A DNA stretch of 64,000 bases from an uncultured Eubacteriales bacterium (GCA_934796165.1 CAKVOU010000001.1:62001-126000), one strand, 5' to 3'. Shown: positions 1 through 8,827, counted from the stretch's first letter. The notes: generated by a model from the letters alone, not told the origin. Numbers and translations are program-made.

Positions 1-157
1 CAAGGTCAACGGTGTGCAGATACTCTGCGCCCGCCAGATAGAACCGTTCGGCGGTTTCCATGGGATCGGCGGCAACCTCGCGGGCAGTGTCGTACTCCCC
101 CTTGGAAAGACGGACACATCTGCCGCCGAGCAGGTCGATTGCAGGCAAAATAATCAT
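1..157 (-). CDS. hisA: HisA, phosphoribosylformimino-5-aminoimidazole carboxamide ribotide isomerase (N-terminal part)
   Basis: Only the first 52 codons lie in the window; the gene continues past the left edge. The start MIILPAIDLLGGRCVRL is the classic HisA beginning, with the catalytic-type Asp in PAIDL at the end of the first beta strand of the TIM barrel. HisA opens the ProFAR ring to give PRFAR, the substrate of HisH/HisF. Its ATG overlaps the hisH TGA in an ATGA arrangement, so it is probably translationally coupled to hisH and is the seventh visible gene of the operon. Nothing can be said of its C-terminal half. Confidence 0.93.
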   Translation of the reverse strand, partial: MIILPAIDLLGGRCVRLSKGEYDTAREVAADPMETAERFYLAGAEYLHTVDL

Positions 158-774
158 GGTTCCTCCTTGTATTCCGCAAATCCGCGGAGAATGGACAACC
201 CCGCCGCATGACTCTTTTCCGGGTGGAACTGCGCGCCCCAGACGGGAAGTCCGGGACACCTCACGAGTGCGGGAATGCGCTCTCCGTAAAACGTGTCCGC
301 AACAATGTTTTCTTCCACCGTGTCGGCGCGGAAGGAATGGACGAAATAGACATAGGTTCCGTCGGAAAGTCCCCGGAGGAGCGGGTCGCCCGGATGGCGG
401 AAGTCGAGAGAATTCCAGCCGATATGCGGGATTTTGAGTCCGTGCGCGTCGATGGGGATAACCCGCCCCTCAATCAGTCCAAGTCCTCTGGTTTTCCCGA
501 ATTCCATACTCTCTTCAAAGAGAAGTTGCATCCCGAGGCAGATGCCGAGGAGCGGCTTTCCTGCCCGGCAACTGTCGTACAACAGGGAATCCAGTCCGCG
601 TGCCGAGAGCGCCCGCATGGCGTCGGGGAACGCGCCGACGCCGGGAAGAATCCATTTGTCCGCCTTGGCGAGTGCCTGCGGGTCGGCGGAAACGAAAGAT
701 TCCGCGCCGATGTGATCCAGCGCGTTTTTCACACTGTGCAGATTTCCCATGCCGTAATCGATGATTCCGATCAT
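154..774 (-). CDS. hisH: HisH, glutaminase subunit of imidazole glycerol phosphate synthase
   Basis: A 206-aa class I glutamine amidotransferase, the usual HisH length. It supplies ammonia to HisF (not in the window) for imidazole glycerol phosphate synthesis. The triad is visible: nucleophile Cys79 in GICLGMQ, and His184 and Glu186 in FHPEKS. The N-terminus MIGIIDYGMGNLHSV is typical. The reading frame is open far upstream into hisB, but the ATG at 772-774 overlaps the hisB stop (ATGA) and gives the right protein length, so the upstream extension is rejected. Confidence 0.96.
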   Translation of the reverse strand: MIGIIDYGMGNLHSVKNALDHIGAESFVSADPQALAKADKWILPGVGAFPDAMRALSARGLDSLLYDSCRAGKPLLGICLGMQLLFEESMEFGKTRGLGLIEGRVIPIDAHGLKIPHIGWNSLDFRHPGDPLLRGLSDGTYVYFVHSFRADTVEENIVADTFYGERIPALVRCPGLPVWGAQFHPEKSHAAGLSILRGFAEYKEEP

Positions 775-1364
775 GCGTCGAGCGTTCCTTTCGTGGAGAG
801 TGCGTCGCCGTCGCGGAGACACGCCGCCTGCCCGAGTGCGCGGGCAAACGCTTTGAACATGGACTCCGCCTTGTGGTGGTCGTTGCCGCCGTAGAGGTTG
901 CAGATGTGGAGCGTGATGCCGGATTTCATAGAAAACGCGTAGAAGAATTCGCGGATGAGCGGGGTTTCGAGCGTCCCGATTGCGGGATAGTCGAATTTCG
1001 CGTCGTATACGAGATAGGGCCTGCCCGAAATGTCCAGCACACAGCGGGAAAGCGACTCGTCCATCGGGATATACGCCGTGCCGTACCGGCAAAGGTGCGC
1101 GCGGTCGCCCGCGGCTTCGGCAAATGCAGTTCCGAACACGATTCCGAGATCCTCCACCGAGTGGTGCCCGTCCACGTACAGGTCGCCCGTCATCCGGAGC
1201 GAAAGGTTCATGTGTCCGTGCAGGGCAACCGCCGCGAGCATGTGGTCGAGAAATCCGATCCCGGACGACCCTTCAAATGTTCCGGCGCGGTCGGGGGAAA
1301 GCAGGGCCAGGGTCAGGTCGATGTCGGTTTCGTTTGTTCTTCTGACAATGTGTGCCTGTCTCAT
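771..1364 (-). CDS. hisB: HisB, imidazoleglycerol-phosphate dehydratase
   Basis: A 197-aa monofunctional dehydratase (no phosphatase domain), converting imidazole glycerol phosphate to imidazole acetol phosphate. Metal-binding histidine clusters typical of the family are present: LDHMLAAVALHGHM near residue 45 and GHHSVEDLGI near residue 68. The start RRTNETDIDL after an initial MRQAHIV is the common HisB N-terminus. Its ATG overlaps the hisC stop and its stop overlaps the hisH start, so it sits in the tightly coupled core of the operon. Confidence 0.96.
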   Translation of the reverse strand: MRQAHIVRRTNETDIDLTLALLSPDRAGTFEGSSGIGFLDHMLAAVALHGHMNLSLRMTGDLYVDGHHSVEDLGIVFGTAFAEAAGDRAHLCRYGTAYIPMDESLSRCVLDISGRPYLVYDAKFDYPAIGTLETPLIREFFYAFSMKSGITLHICNLYGGNDHHKAESMFKAFARALGQAACLRDGDALSTKGTLDA

Positions 1365-2392
1365 GAAAGCACCTCCTTGATTGCAGTGTACAGCCGTTTC
1401 AGTTCTTCGTCGGTCGAGGCGGTGATACGCAGATGATCGGGCGCAAAGAAGCGCACGGCGATTCCCCGCCGGGCAAGCCCCTCTGCCAGCTTTTCCGCAT
1501 CTCCGGTGCGAAGATACACAAAATTCGTGCGGGTCCGGGAAACCGTGGCGCCGGGCAGAAGAATGCGCAGTTCTGCGGCGAGCTTCTGCGCCTGACGAGC
1601 GAGGAACGGGGCAGGGGAATCCGTTTCGGGAAGCTCCAGCACCAGCCGCGCCATCACCTGCGTCAGGGTGTTGACATTATACGGGCTTCTTGCGACATTC
1701 AACGCGTCAATGAGGCTTTTGTGCCCGACTGCAAATCCGCAGCGGATGCCCGCCGCGCCGTATGCCTTGGAGAGCGTGCGGAGAACGATCAGATTCTCAC
1801 AGTTCGCGGCGACATCCAGAATGGATTGATCCCAGAAATCCATGTACGCCTCATCCACCACGCAGAGCGCGGGGCAGTTTTTCACGAAGGAAAGAACTGC
1901 TTCCCGGTCAAAGCCTTCGCCTGTCGGATTGCAGGGATTGGAGAAGACCACCGCGCGGCAACCGTTATCCCGGACGAACGCAAGAAGCCCGTCAAGTGAG
2001 TAATTTTCCGGCTTCCGGTAGCAGAGAACCCTGTTTTCGGACAGCTCCGCGTAAAACGCATACATGGAAAACTCCGGGACGGAGACGGCAAGCGTGTCGC
2101 CCTTGTCGAGAAGCGAGGTCATGATCAGCGAGATCAGCTCGTCCGAGCCGTTGCCGACGACCACCCGGTCGGGGTCCACTCCGTAGCGGCGGGCGAACGC
2201 TTCCCGCACCGCCTTTGCGGTCGGATCGGGATAGCGATCAAGCGGGGTGCGGAGCATTTCTTCCGCAAAGCGGGCTTTGACGGTCCGCGGCAGGTCAAAC
2301 GGACTTTCGTTCGCGTCCAGGCGGACGGAGAAGTTGCCCTCCACGGGGAGATAGGGCGTTTTACCCTTCATTTTTTTGGAGACATAATTCAT
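1361..2392 (-). CDS. hisC: HisC, histidinol-phosphate aminotransferase
   Basis: A 343-aa fold-type I PLP aminotransferase that makes histidinol phosphate from imidazole acetol phosphate and glutamate. Visible landmarks are DANESPFDLP near residue 26, GNGSDELI near residue 80, SNPCNPTG near residue 151, and the PLP lysine Lys209 in RTLSKAYG. The frame is open 22 codons further upstream inside hisD, but the ATG at 2390-2392 (MNYVSKK), one base past the hisD stop, gives the expected HisC N-terminus and length. The four-base overlap with hisB suggests coupling. Confidence 0.95.
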   Translation of the reverse strand: MNYVSKKMKGKTPYLPVEGNFSVRLDANESPFDLPRTVKARFAEEMLRTPLDRYPDPTAKAVREAFARRYGVDPDRVVVGNGSDELISLIMTSLLDKGDTLAVSVPEFSMYAFYAELSENRVLCYRKPENYSLDGLLAFVRDNGCRAVVFSNPCNPTGEGFDREAVLSFVKNCPALCVVDEAYMDFWDQSILDVAANCENLIVLRTLSKAYGAAGIRCGFAVGHKSLIDALNVARSPYNVNTLTQVMARLVLELPETDSPAPFLARQAQKLAAELRILLPGATVSRTRTNFVYLRTGDAEKLAEGLARRGIAVRFFAPDHLRITASTDEELKRLYTAIKEVLS

Positions 2393-2393
2393 A

Positions 2394-3677
2394 TCAGTAC
2401 TCGTTTCTGCGGATACGCACCGAGTTTGCGTGTGCGCCGAGCCCTTCCGCCTCCGCAAAGCGGATGACGTCCTCCGCGTCGCGCCGGAATGCTTCTTCGG
2501 TGTAACAGAGGTAGCTCATCTTTTTGACAAAATCATCGACCGAGAGCGGAGAGGAGAACCGCGCGGTTCCGTTGGTGGGAAGCACGTGATTGGCTCCTGC
2601 GAAGTAGTCGCCCATCGGCTCCGGTGCGTATGCGCCGAGAAATACCGATCCGGCGTTTTCAATCTGCGGAAGCAGGATGTACGGATCCTCCGTCATGATT
2701 TCCAGATGCTCGGGAGCGACGCGGTTGGCGACTCCGACCGCCTCGGTCAGACTGCGGACGAGCAGGGTGGCGGAGTAATCGGCAAGCGATGCACCGGCGA
2801 TGTCCTTGCGGGGAAGACGGTCAAGCTGTCGGTTAAGCTCGGTGTTTACCGCTTCGGCAAGGCTTCGCTCGGTTGTAAGCAGGACCGCGCTTGCCGACGG
2901 GTCGTGCTCAAGCTGGGAGAGCAGATCCGCCGCCACGTATTCCGGTTTTGCGGAGGCGTCCGCGATGATGAGTACCTCGGAGGGACCCGCCACCATGTCG
3001 ATGGCAACCGTTCCGAATACCTGCCGTTTTGCCTCGGCGACGAACTTATTGCCGGGACCCACGATCTTGTCCACCTGCGGGATGCTTTCGGTGCCGTATG
3101 CGAGCGCGGCGACCGCCTGCGCTCCGCCGACCGTGAAGATGCGGTCAACTCCGGCGATTTCCGCCGCCGCGGCGATCGCGGGGTGGATACCGCCCTCCTT
3201 CGGCGGGGTGACGAGGATCAGTTCGGAGACCCCCGCGACTTTTGCGGGGATACAGTTCATGAGAACCGTGGAGGGGTAGGCGGCACTTCCTCCGGGGACG
3301 TACACGCCGACCCGTTCAAGCGGACGGACAACGCGCCCGAGAGTCTTTCCGTCTGCGGTGAATTCGTAGCCGTCTGTCAGTTGGCATTTATGGTAGGTGC
3401 GGATGTTTTCCGCCGCCCGTTTCATGGTCTCATAAAGAGCGGGGGAGACTCTGGCAACCGCTGCGGCACGTTCTTCTCCGGTCAGCTCAAGTTTACCGAG
3501 TGATACGCCGTCAAACTGCATACTGTACCGGTAAAGCGCCGCGTCACCGTTTTCTCTCACTGCATCGATCACGCCCCGTACTTTGTCTGTGATATCGTCG
3601 GAGACACGCTGCGTACGTGAGCGGAGCATACGGAACAGCTCCCCGGTCTCTTCTTTTCTTGCGTCAAACAGTTTCAT
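2394..3677 (-). CDS. hisD: HisD, histidinol dehydrogenase
   Basis: A 427-aa enzyme of normal length that oxidises histidinol to histidine in two NAD-dependent steps. Diagnostic stretches include VYVPGGSAAYPSTVLM (near residue 127), GPGNKFVAEAKR, DMVAGPSEVL, LSQLEHDPSA and the active-site block VAPEHLEIM. It lies 70 bases after hisG. That gap holds a perfect 8-bp hairpin (3689-3707, loop AGT) just before the start, without a T-run, so it more likely affects RNA stability or translation than termination. Confidence 0.96.
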   Translation of the reverse strand: MKLFDARKEETGELFRMLRSRTQRVSDDITDKVRGVIDAVRENGDAALYRYSMQFDGVSLGKLELTGEERAAAVARVSPALYETMKRAAENIRTYHKCQLTDGYEFTADGKTLGRVVRPLERVGVYVPGGSAAYPSTVLMNCIPAKVAGVSELILVTPPKEGGIHPAIAAAAEIAGVDRIFTVGGAQAVAALAYGTESIPQVDKIVGPGNKFVAEAKRQVFGTVAIDMVAGPSEVLIIADASAKPEYVAADLLSQLEHDPSASAVLLTTERSLAEAVNTELNRQLDRLPRKDIAGASLADYSATLLVRSLTEAVGVANRVAPEHLEIMTEDPYILLPQIENAGSVFLGAYAPEPMGDYFAGANHVLPTNGTARFSSPLSVDDFVKKMSYLCYTEEAFRRDAEDVIRFAEAEGLGAHANSVRIRRNEY

Positions 3678-3747
3678 CTGATGATCCGGCTTTCGCAGTG
3701 CGAAAGCGTCCTTTCTTTGCTTTCTTGTTTCCCGGGAAAATCGGGCT

Positions 3748-4377
3748 TTATGCCGGCGGCATCCCGATTGCGGAGGAGATGCGGTCGAGAAATTCTCCGA
3801 TCTCGCGGTTCTTGAGCTTCAGGGAAGCGGCGTTGACGATACAGCGCGCGGAGATGGGTGCAATCTCTTCGTAAATGTCCAGCCCGTTTTCCTTCAGCGT
3901 CGTTCCGGTTTCCACGATGTCCACGATTGCGTCGGCAAGCCCTAAGATGGGCGCCAGTTCCACGGAGCCTTCAATCTTGACAATCTCGCATTCGACGTTT
4001 TTTGACGCCATGTATTTCTTAGTGACGTTCGGGTACTTGGTGGCGACGGCGCGGTGTCCGTAGCCCTCGTAAAAGTTCTTTCCCCGGACTCCCGCAAGTG
4101 CGAAGCGGCATTTGCCGAAGCCGAGGTCGAGCAGCTCGTAAAAGTCACCGCCCATTTCCATGATGGTGTCCCGCCCGACGATCCCCGCGTCGCAGGTGCC
4201 GTGATCCACGTAGGTGATGACGTCAGCCGCCTTGGCGAGAACGATTTCCAGATTTCCCGTGTGGAAGAGCAGCTTTCTGCCCTTGTCCTTCAGTTCGGAT
4301 ACGTCGTATCCGCAGGACGCAAGAATGGCGACCGCCTTTTCTTCGATCCGCCCTTTTGTCAGTGCCAGCCGTATCAC
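3748..4377 (-). CDS. hisG: HisG, ATP phosphoribosyltransferase, short form
   Basis: A 209-aa catalytic subunit that condenses ATP with PRPP, the first step of histidine synthesis. MIRLALTKGRIEEKA at the start and the PRPP-binding region ADAIVDIVETGTTLKENG identify it. At about 210 residues it is the short form, lacking the C-terminal regulatory domain. In known systems this form works only with HisZ, which is encoded immediately upstream with a four-base overlap. Feedback control by histidine therefore probably passes through HisZ (inference from the family). Confidence 0.96.
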   Translation of the reverse strand: MIRLALTKGRIEEKAVAILASCGYDVSELKDKGRKLLFHTGNLEIVLAKAADVITYVDHGTCDAGIVGRDTIMEMGGDFYELLDLGFGKCRFALAGVRGKNFYEGYGHRAVATKYPNVTKKYMASKNVECEIVKIEGSVELAPILGLADAIVDIVETGTTLKENGLDIYEEIAPISARCIVNAASLKLKNREIGEFLDRISSAIGMPPA

Positions 4378-5450
4378 AGAGTATCACCTCCCGCCGTTTG
4401 TTCAAGATACGCTCTTGCGCGGAGAATGCCGGCAGCACCGTCGGAAAAATCAAACCGGGGAACCTCCGGCAGCCGGGTTTCTCTGATCTCCGCAAGTGCG
4501 GAGAGGTTGAACGCAAACCCGCACGCGGGAATGTCGTCGCCGTAATTGGCAAGCAGACTGTCGTATCTGCCGCCCGAAAGCACCGCTTCGCCGACGCCGT
4601 CCACATATCCGCGGAACACAAGACCCGTGTAGTATTCGATCTTCTGTACGATTCCGAGGTCAATCAGAAGGTCGTCTCCGTAGCCCGCCTCACCGAAGAT
4701 CCGGCAAAGCGAATCCAGCTCGTCAAGAATTTCATTGGCGCGGGTGTTTTCCCCGGCAAGCGTCCTTGCCCGATCCAGAACCGTGCGGTCGCCGCACAGC
4801 CGGGGAAGCTCTCCTGCCAGTTCCACTGCCCGCGGGTCGGTCATACGGAGCGTAAAGGCGTATCCGCCGGAATTGCGCGCTGCCGCAAAGGAACGCAGGT
4901 TTTCCGCGTCCTCCTCCCGGAGCCGGTATTCGGAGAGAAGCGACGCAAAGAATCCCGCGTGCCCGATCTCCAGCTTGCAGGGTTTCCCGTTTCCGCAGCG
5001 GCGGAGGGCTTCTAAGGCGGTGAAGAGGCAACGGATGTCCGCCCGCCGCCGATCACCGCCGATGATCTCCACGCCGCTCTGCAGAACCTGGGAACGCTTC
5101 GCGTGAAACGCCGTATTGTTGCGGTAAACATTCTGACTGTAACAAAGCAAGAGCGGGAGCGGCTCATCCTTGAGCCTGGAGAGCGCGACCCGCGCCGCAG
5201 GACAGGTATTGTCGGGGCGCAGGGCGATGAGACGTCCGTCGCTCCCGGTGAATTTGAAGATGCTTTCTTCCTTGATGTACCGCTGACCGTGGTCGAAAAC
5301 ATCATAGAATTCATAGTCCGGCGTTGCGATCGGCTTATAACCGAGACGAAGATAGAGGGAGAGGAGGGTATCCTCCAGCTCGCGGCGGGCAAGCGCGTCC
5401 TCGTAGATGAGGTCACGGGTGCCGTCCGGCAGGTTTTTCTGAATGCACAT
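4374..5450 (-). CDS. hisZ: HisZ, ATP phosphoribosyltransferase regulatory subunit
   Basis: A 358-aa histidyl-tRNA synthetase paralogue. The N-terminus LPDGTRDLIYEDALARR and the following GYKPIATPDYEFYDVF match the class II synthetase-like fold of HisZ, and the length is clearly shorter than the roughly 420 residues of a true HisRS. It pairs with the short HisG encoded next. It is the first gene of the operon: promoter about 50 bases upstream, an AAGGAG-type ribosome binding site, and no room for a T-box or long attenuator in the leader. Confidence 0.94.
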   Translation of the reverse strand: MCIQKNLPDGTRDLIYEDALARRELEDTLLSLYLRLGYKPIATPDYEFYDVFDHGQRYIKEESIFKFTGSDGRLIALRPDNTCPAARVALSRLKDEPLPLLLCYSQNVYRNNTAFHAKRSQVLQSGVEIIGGDRRRADIRCLFTALEALRRCGNGKPCKLEIGHAGFFASLLSEYRLREEDAENLRSFAAARNSGGYAFTLRMTDPRAVELAGELPRLCGDRTVLDRARTLAGENTRANEILDELDSLCRIFGEAGYGDDLLIDLGIVQKIEYYTGLVFRGYVDGVGEAVLSGGRYDSLLANYGDDIPACGFAFNLSALAEIRETRLPEVPRFDFSDGAAGILRARAYLEQTAGGDTL

Positions 5451-5496
5451 GTATCAGGACTCCTTGTCTGAGCACTTTATCGCTTTACTTTGCTAA

Positions 5497-5525
5497 AGTA
5501 TATCACACCCGGAAAGGATTGTCAA
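5497..5525 (-). promoter_or_regulatory. Sigma-A promoter of the his operon
   Basis: Read on the minus strand: TTGACA (5525-5520), 17-base spacer, TATACT (5502-5497). Both hexamers are at or near consensus and sit about 47 bases before the hisZ start. The short leader implies no riboswitch or T-box control at this point. Confidence 0.8.
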
Positions 5526-5607
5526 GGGGGAAACATGAATTTCCGCACTTCTCACCCGGATTTTTTACGCCCGGCAAGAGCCGCTGCTCCGAACGGTGTT
5601 TGTAAGC

Positions 5608-5638
5608 AAAAAACTCCCCCGTGACCGGGGGGAGTTTT
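5608..5638 (-). terminator. Intrinsic terminator after the peptidoglycan-binding gene cluster
   Basis: Inverted repeat AAAACTCCCCC / GGGGGAGTTTT around a short CGGTCAC-type loop, followed on the minus strand by a T-run. It separates the 5643-8400 operon from the his promoter. The A/T tails on both sides could let it act in both directions. Confidence 0.8.
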
Positions 5639-5642
5639 CATG

Positions 5643-6191
5643 TCATTGCGCGGTCGGCGAATTGTATTTGCCGTGTTCCGTGTTCAGTTTATCCCAGGTG
5701 TAGCGGTTGACCCGTCCCGTGACCTCCAGCTCGTTACGGAGCTGAAACTGGCGGACGGCACGTTCGGTGGCGGTGTCAAATACGCCGGTTTCCGGGACCG
5801 GACCGATGTCATCGTGGATGACCTTGATTTCTTCAAGCAGGTACTGAATGACCCGCACGAGAAACTGGCGGTCGCCGGAACCAACCGAATAATTGTCCGG
5901 TTCACGCGGAAAAATGTCAAATCCCATCGGCGGGGAATAGGTCTCCACCGAGCGGAGATAGGCCTGAAACAGAAGGTCAAAGGTCTCCCGATCTGCAACG
6001 CCTGTGGCGGGAAGCCCCACTCCTTTCTGAAACGCTGTCAGCGCTTCTTTTGTGTCGTTTCCGAAGATGCCGTCCACCGGCACCTCCCGGATTGCGGGGT
6101 CGTGGTAGGAAAGCTGCCGCAGATACCGTTGCAGGTTGCGGATCGCTTCGGTTTCATTGAGCCTTGGCTCCTGTATCTCATTCATTTCCAT
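5643..6191 (-). CDS. Protein with two peptidoglycan-binding (PG_binding_1-like) repeats
   Basis: 182 aa. Two helical repeats of the PG_binding_1 type are visible: about residues 18-80, with VDGIFGNDTKEALTAFQ and an ATGVADRETFDLLF end, and about residues 105-175, with TGVFDTATERAVRQFQ and VTGRVNRYTWDKL. These modules bind peptidoglycan in spore cortex and cell wall enzymes. There is no signal peptide, membrane segment or catalytic domain. It is the last gene of a three-gene operon, eight bases after the SpoIID-like gene, whose repeats it resembles. A structural or targeting role in the spore wall is a guess. Confidence 0.75.
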   Translation of the reverse strand: MEMNEIQEPRLNETEAIRNLQRYLRQLSYHDPAIREVPVDGIFGNDTKEALTAFQKGVGLPATGVADRETFDLLFQAYLRSVETYSPPMGFDIFPREPDNYSVGSGDRQFLVRVIQYLLEEIKVIHDDIGPVPETGVFDTATERAVRQFQLRNELEVTGRVNRYTWDKLNTEHGKYNSPTAQ

Positions 6192-6199
6192 CGTAGCCG

Positions 6200-7603
6200 T
6201 TAACCTCCGATCTCAAATCCGGGGTATTGCCCCTCGCCGAGGCGGTTGCCGCGGTACAGATCCTCATAGACACCGGTAATCGTGTTCCAGGTCACCGCGC
6301 CGACGGCTCCGTTGGCGGGAAGCCCGAACTGCCGTTGAAACGCCGTGACCGCCGCCTGTGTCTGGGTCCCGAAATATCCGGTCGGGTTGACCGAGGGAAT
6401 CTCCGGGTAGAACTGCGAGATGAAATTCAGGTACTCCTGCAAAAGGCGTACCGCGTCACCCTCCGAGCCGAGCACATACAGCGTGTTTCCGCCGGGAAAC
6501 GGGACGGTCAGCCCCTCCGTGTACTTGAGCGGGATGGTGGAAACGATGCCGAGGTAGGCGTTGTACAGGGCGTTCCAGGTGTTTCTCCCTACGATTCCAT
6601 CGGGGGTCAGCCCGAAGGTGTTCTGCGCGTCAATGACCGCCGCCTCGGTGGCAGGGCCGAAAATATTGTCGATTGCGACGGCGGGAATGGAGCCGTAATA
6701 ATTCGAGAGATAGGAGAGGTAGTATTGCAGGTTGCCGACGCCGATGCCGGTACTGCCGCGCCTCAGCGTTTCCTCAAACGACTGTGCGATATCCTCCCGG
6801 GAGATCCCCTCCGAGGTGATGCTGTTCAGCCGCTTGACCGCCGCGTAAATGCGCTGAATGGAATACCACGTCGCCTTGCCGACCACGCCGTCCACGTCCA
6901 GTCCGAAGATTTCCTGGAACGCGCGGACCGCGTCTTCGGTGTCCTCGGAAAAGATTCCGTCCGTGACCGCGATCTTGGGAATGGCGGGGTAGTTGTCGGA
7001 AATACGGTTGAGGCGCACCTGTATGGTGCGGACGTTGTTGCCGACGTTTCCGAGCCGGAGCGGTTCTGTGGGGACCGATACGGTGATGCCCTGTACCGGG
7101 GCATTCGTCACGATGTCAATGTCGTTCCCGTAATAATAGGTAAGAATTTCGTAGGGGGTCAGCCCTTGCCGCGCGAGATCGACCGTCCCCCACTGGGAAA
7201 GCCCCGGGCAGGTCACCCGCACGCCGTCGCAGTAGGCGGCGAACAGCGGTTCCACGCTTCCTTGCCTGCGGATATAGTTGGGAAACAGCTCCTCGGTGAG
7301 CTGACGGATATTTTCGAAAATATCCCTGCCGTACACAAAGGACTGGTCGATTGCGGTGGAGTTGGTGATGTCAAAATCGTACCCGCGCGAGCGATAGTAT
7401 TCTGTATAAATGCGGTTGAGTGCAAAGGAGATCTGTGCGTAGATGTTTGCCCGGAGTGCGCTTTCCGGCCAGGTGGGGTAGATTTCGCTGGACGCCACGT
7501 TGGCGATGTAATCCGCAAAGGGCAGGGTGATGTTCCGGGCGTTTGCGTCCGGTGCGCCGAGGTGTACGGTGATGTTTTCCGGAATGTACGGTATTGTAGC
7601 CAT
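6200..7603 (-). CDS. SpoIID-like domain protein with three peptidoglycan-binding repeats
   Basis: 467 aa. Residues about 28-165 look like a SpoIID/LytB domain: FADYIANVASSEIYPTWPES resembles the YV.GvV..EMP..wp.EAL block of SpoIID, with Glu40 at the place of the conserved catalytic glutamate, and LSQWGTVDLARQGLTPYEIL resembles the GqGvSQyGA motif. Three PG_binding_1-type repeats follow at about 190-270, 280-360 and 375-455 (TDGIFSEDTEDAVRAFQ, IDNIFGPATEAAVIDAQ, PTGYFGTQTQAAVTAFQ). SpoIID is a glycan-strand-cleaving enzyme of engulfment. Unusually, no signal peptide or transmembrane segment is seen, so export is unexplained. It lies between the two other genes of the cluster. Confidence 0.75.
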   Translation of the reverse strand: MATIPYIPENITVHLGAPDANARNITLPFADYIANVASSEIYPTWPESALRANIYAQISFALNRIYTEYYRSRGYDFDITNSTAIDQSFVYGRDIFENIRQLTEELFPNYIRRQGSVEPLFAAYCDGVRVTCPGLSQWGTVDLARQGLTPYEILTYYYGNDIDIVTNAPVQGITVSVPTEPLRLGNVGNNVRTIQVRLNRISDNYPAIPKIAVTDGIFSEDTEDAVRAFQEIFGLDVDGVVGKATWYSIQRIYAAVKRLNSITSEGISREDIAQSFEETLRRGSTGIGVGNLQYYLSYLSNYYGSIPAVAIDNIFGPATEAAVIDAQNTFGLTPDGIVGRNTWNALYNAYLGIVSTIPLKYTEGLTVPFPGGNTLYVLGSEGDAVRLLQEYLNFISQFYPEIPSVNPTGYFGTQTQAAVTAFQRQFGLPANGAVGAVTWNTITGVYEDLYRGNRLGEGQYPGFEIGG

Positions 7604-7617
7604 CGTCAGGACCTCCT

Positions 7618-8400
7618 TTACAGATCCGGGAGCTGCTCTTCGGAGATGATCCGGGTGTCCGGGGTAGTCGAATTACGTTTGCCGTTTTCGGCGAGCGGGA
7701 TCAGATCTGCCTGCTGGAGCGAGGTGATTCCGTCGAAAACGGGAACATTGGTGTAATACTGCTCATAATAGCCGTCCGTGTTGATGTCCACGCTGTATGC
7801 CGCGTATGGTGTACGGACACCGGGACGCACGGAATACTCCCTCGGCGGAGCGGGGAGGGGGAGCTTTGCAGTGTTTCCGCTCCGGTCGGTGACCAGCGTG
7901 GAAACGACCGAACCGCGACCGGGATCGTCCTTGCTGTAATTCCGTACCGTGACAGAGATCCCCTCCAGCGGGATCGCACCGAGTGCGGTTGTTACGCGAA
8001 CGATCAGGTACCCGATCCCATCCTCCGGAAGCCCGGGGGATTTTTCTTGCTTGGAAAGAGTCCCCTCCGGTGCGGGAAGGGCACCGGGTACAGGGGAGGT
8101 ATCCTGCCCGCTGTCCGGTGCCGGATCGGTTCCCGGGGCGTTGCCGTCCTGTGCCTCTGCGGGACCGGGAATGGGAAGTTCCCCGGCGTCCGGTGCGGAA
8201 CCTCTGCCCGGATTCATCCCCCCGATTCCGTCCGGCAGATCGGTGCCGCCGCCGTAAATACCGGGTAAATCCTCCGGGGAAGATCCGCCGTCCGGCATCC
8301 GGAATTCCGGTGCCGGGAACTGATCGGGACGGTCGCCTCCCGGAGGAAAATCTGTATCCTGCCCCGGCGTTTGCCATTGCTTCTGACGATCCATATCCAT
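7618..8400 (-). CDS. Pro/Gly-rich protein with a C-terminal carboxypeptidase-regulatory-like domain
   Basis: 260 aa. Residues 1-125 are low-complexity, rich in Pro, Gly, Asp and Gln. Residues about 128-240 form a beta-rich domain starting IGYLIVRVTTALGAIPLEG, followed by VTVRNYSKDD and TDRSGNTAKLPLP, which resembles the transthyretin-like CarboxypepD_reg fold. No signal peptide. It is first in the operon, 14 bases before the SpoIID-like gene, with a GGAGG site six bases before the ATG. A CATAGTCT sequence (8442-8435, minus) with CACG 16 bases upstream could be a mother-cell sigma promoter, but the match is weak. Function unknown; the context suggests the cell wall or spore. Confidence 0.6.
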   Translation of the reverse strand: MDMDRQKQWQTPGQDTDFPPGGDRPDQFPAPEFRMPDGGSSPEDLPGIYGGGTDLPDGIGGMNPGRGSAPDAGELPIPGPAEAQDGNAPGTDPAPDSGQDTSPVPGALPAPEGTLSKQEKSPGLPEDGIGYLIVRVTTALGAIPLEGISVTVRNYSKDDPGRGSVVSTLVTDRSGNTAKLPLPAPPREYSVRPGVRTPYAAYSVDINTDGYYEQYYTNVPVFDGITSLQQADLIPLAENGKRNSTTPDTRIISEEQLPDL

Positions 8401-8541
8401 GAAAATTGCCTCCGTTCAAGCATCGTTCCATAAGAGACTATGCGCCGATACGGGATTGCGTGACGTGCCGGGCAAAAGCGTGAAGGCTCCTTTGCGGCAC
8501 AGTGTTTCCCGGAAATATCGCGCTGATTTGTAAAAAAACTC

Positions 8542-8570
8542 TTGCAATCCCGGACGGACTGTGATATAAT
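8542..8570 (+). promoter_or_regulatory. Sigma-A promoter of tRNA-Leu
   Basis: TTGCAA (8542-8547), 17-base spacer, TATAAT (8565-8570). The predicted start is about 15-20 bases before the mature tRNA 5' end. Confidence 0.75.
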
Positions 8571-8594
8571 ACTAACGATTCGTTGAATCAATGT

Positions 8595-8681
8595 GCCGGT
8601 GTGTCGGAATCGGCAGACGAGACAGACTCAAAATCTGTTATCCGCAAGGGTGTGTGGGTTCAAGTCCCACCACCGGCACCA
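8595..8681 (+). tRNA. tRNA-Leu (anticodon CAA)
   Basis: An 87-base class II tRNA. The acceptor GCCGGTG (8595-8601) pairs with CACCGGC (8671-8677), followed by A and an encoded CCA. The anticodon stem ACAGA/TCTGT encloses the loop CTCAAAA, giving anticodon CAA, which reads UUG. A long variable arm typical of tRNA-Leu and a standard GTGGGTTCAAGTCCCAC T-arm are present. Confidence 0.95.
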
Positions 8682-8827
8682 GTGTTGCCCGAATGTCGGG
8701 AAGTGCAGGCTTCCTCTGTTCGGAAAAACAGGACGCGGGATTCCCGTGCCGAAAAAGCAAATCGTCCGCACGCCGGAAGCGGCGGTGTCCGCCGGGAGCG
8801 GTGCCGTCTGCGGGTGCTTGTACGGAT

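Noticed and set aside
5451..5500. T-box or histidine attenuator in front of hisZ
   Set aside because: The leader from the predicted start is under 50 bases, too short for either.
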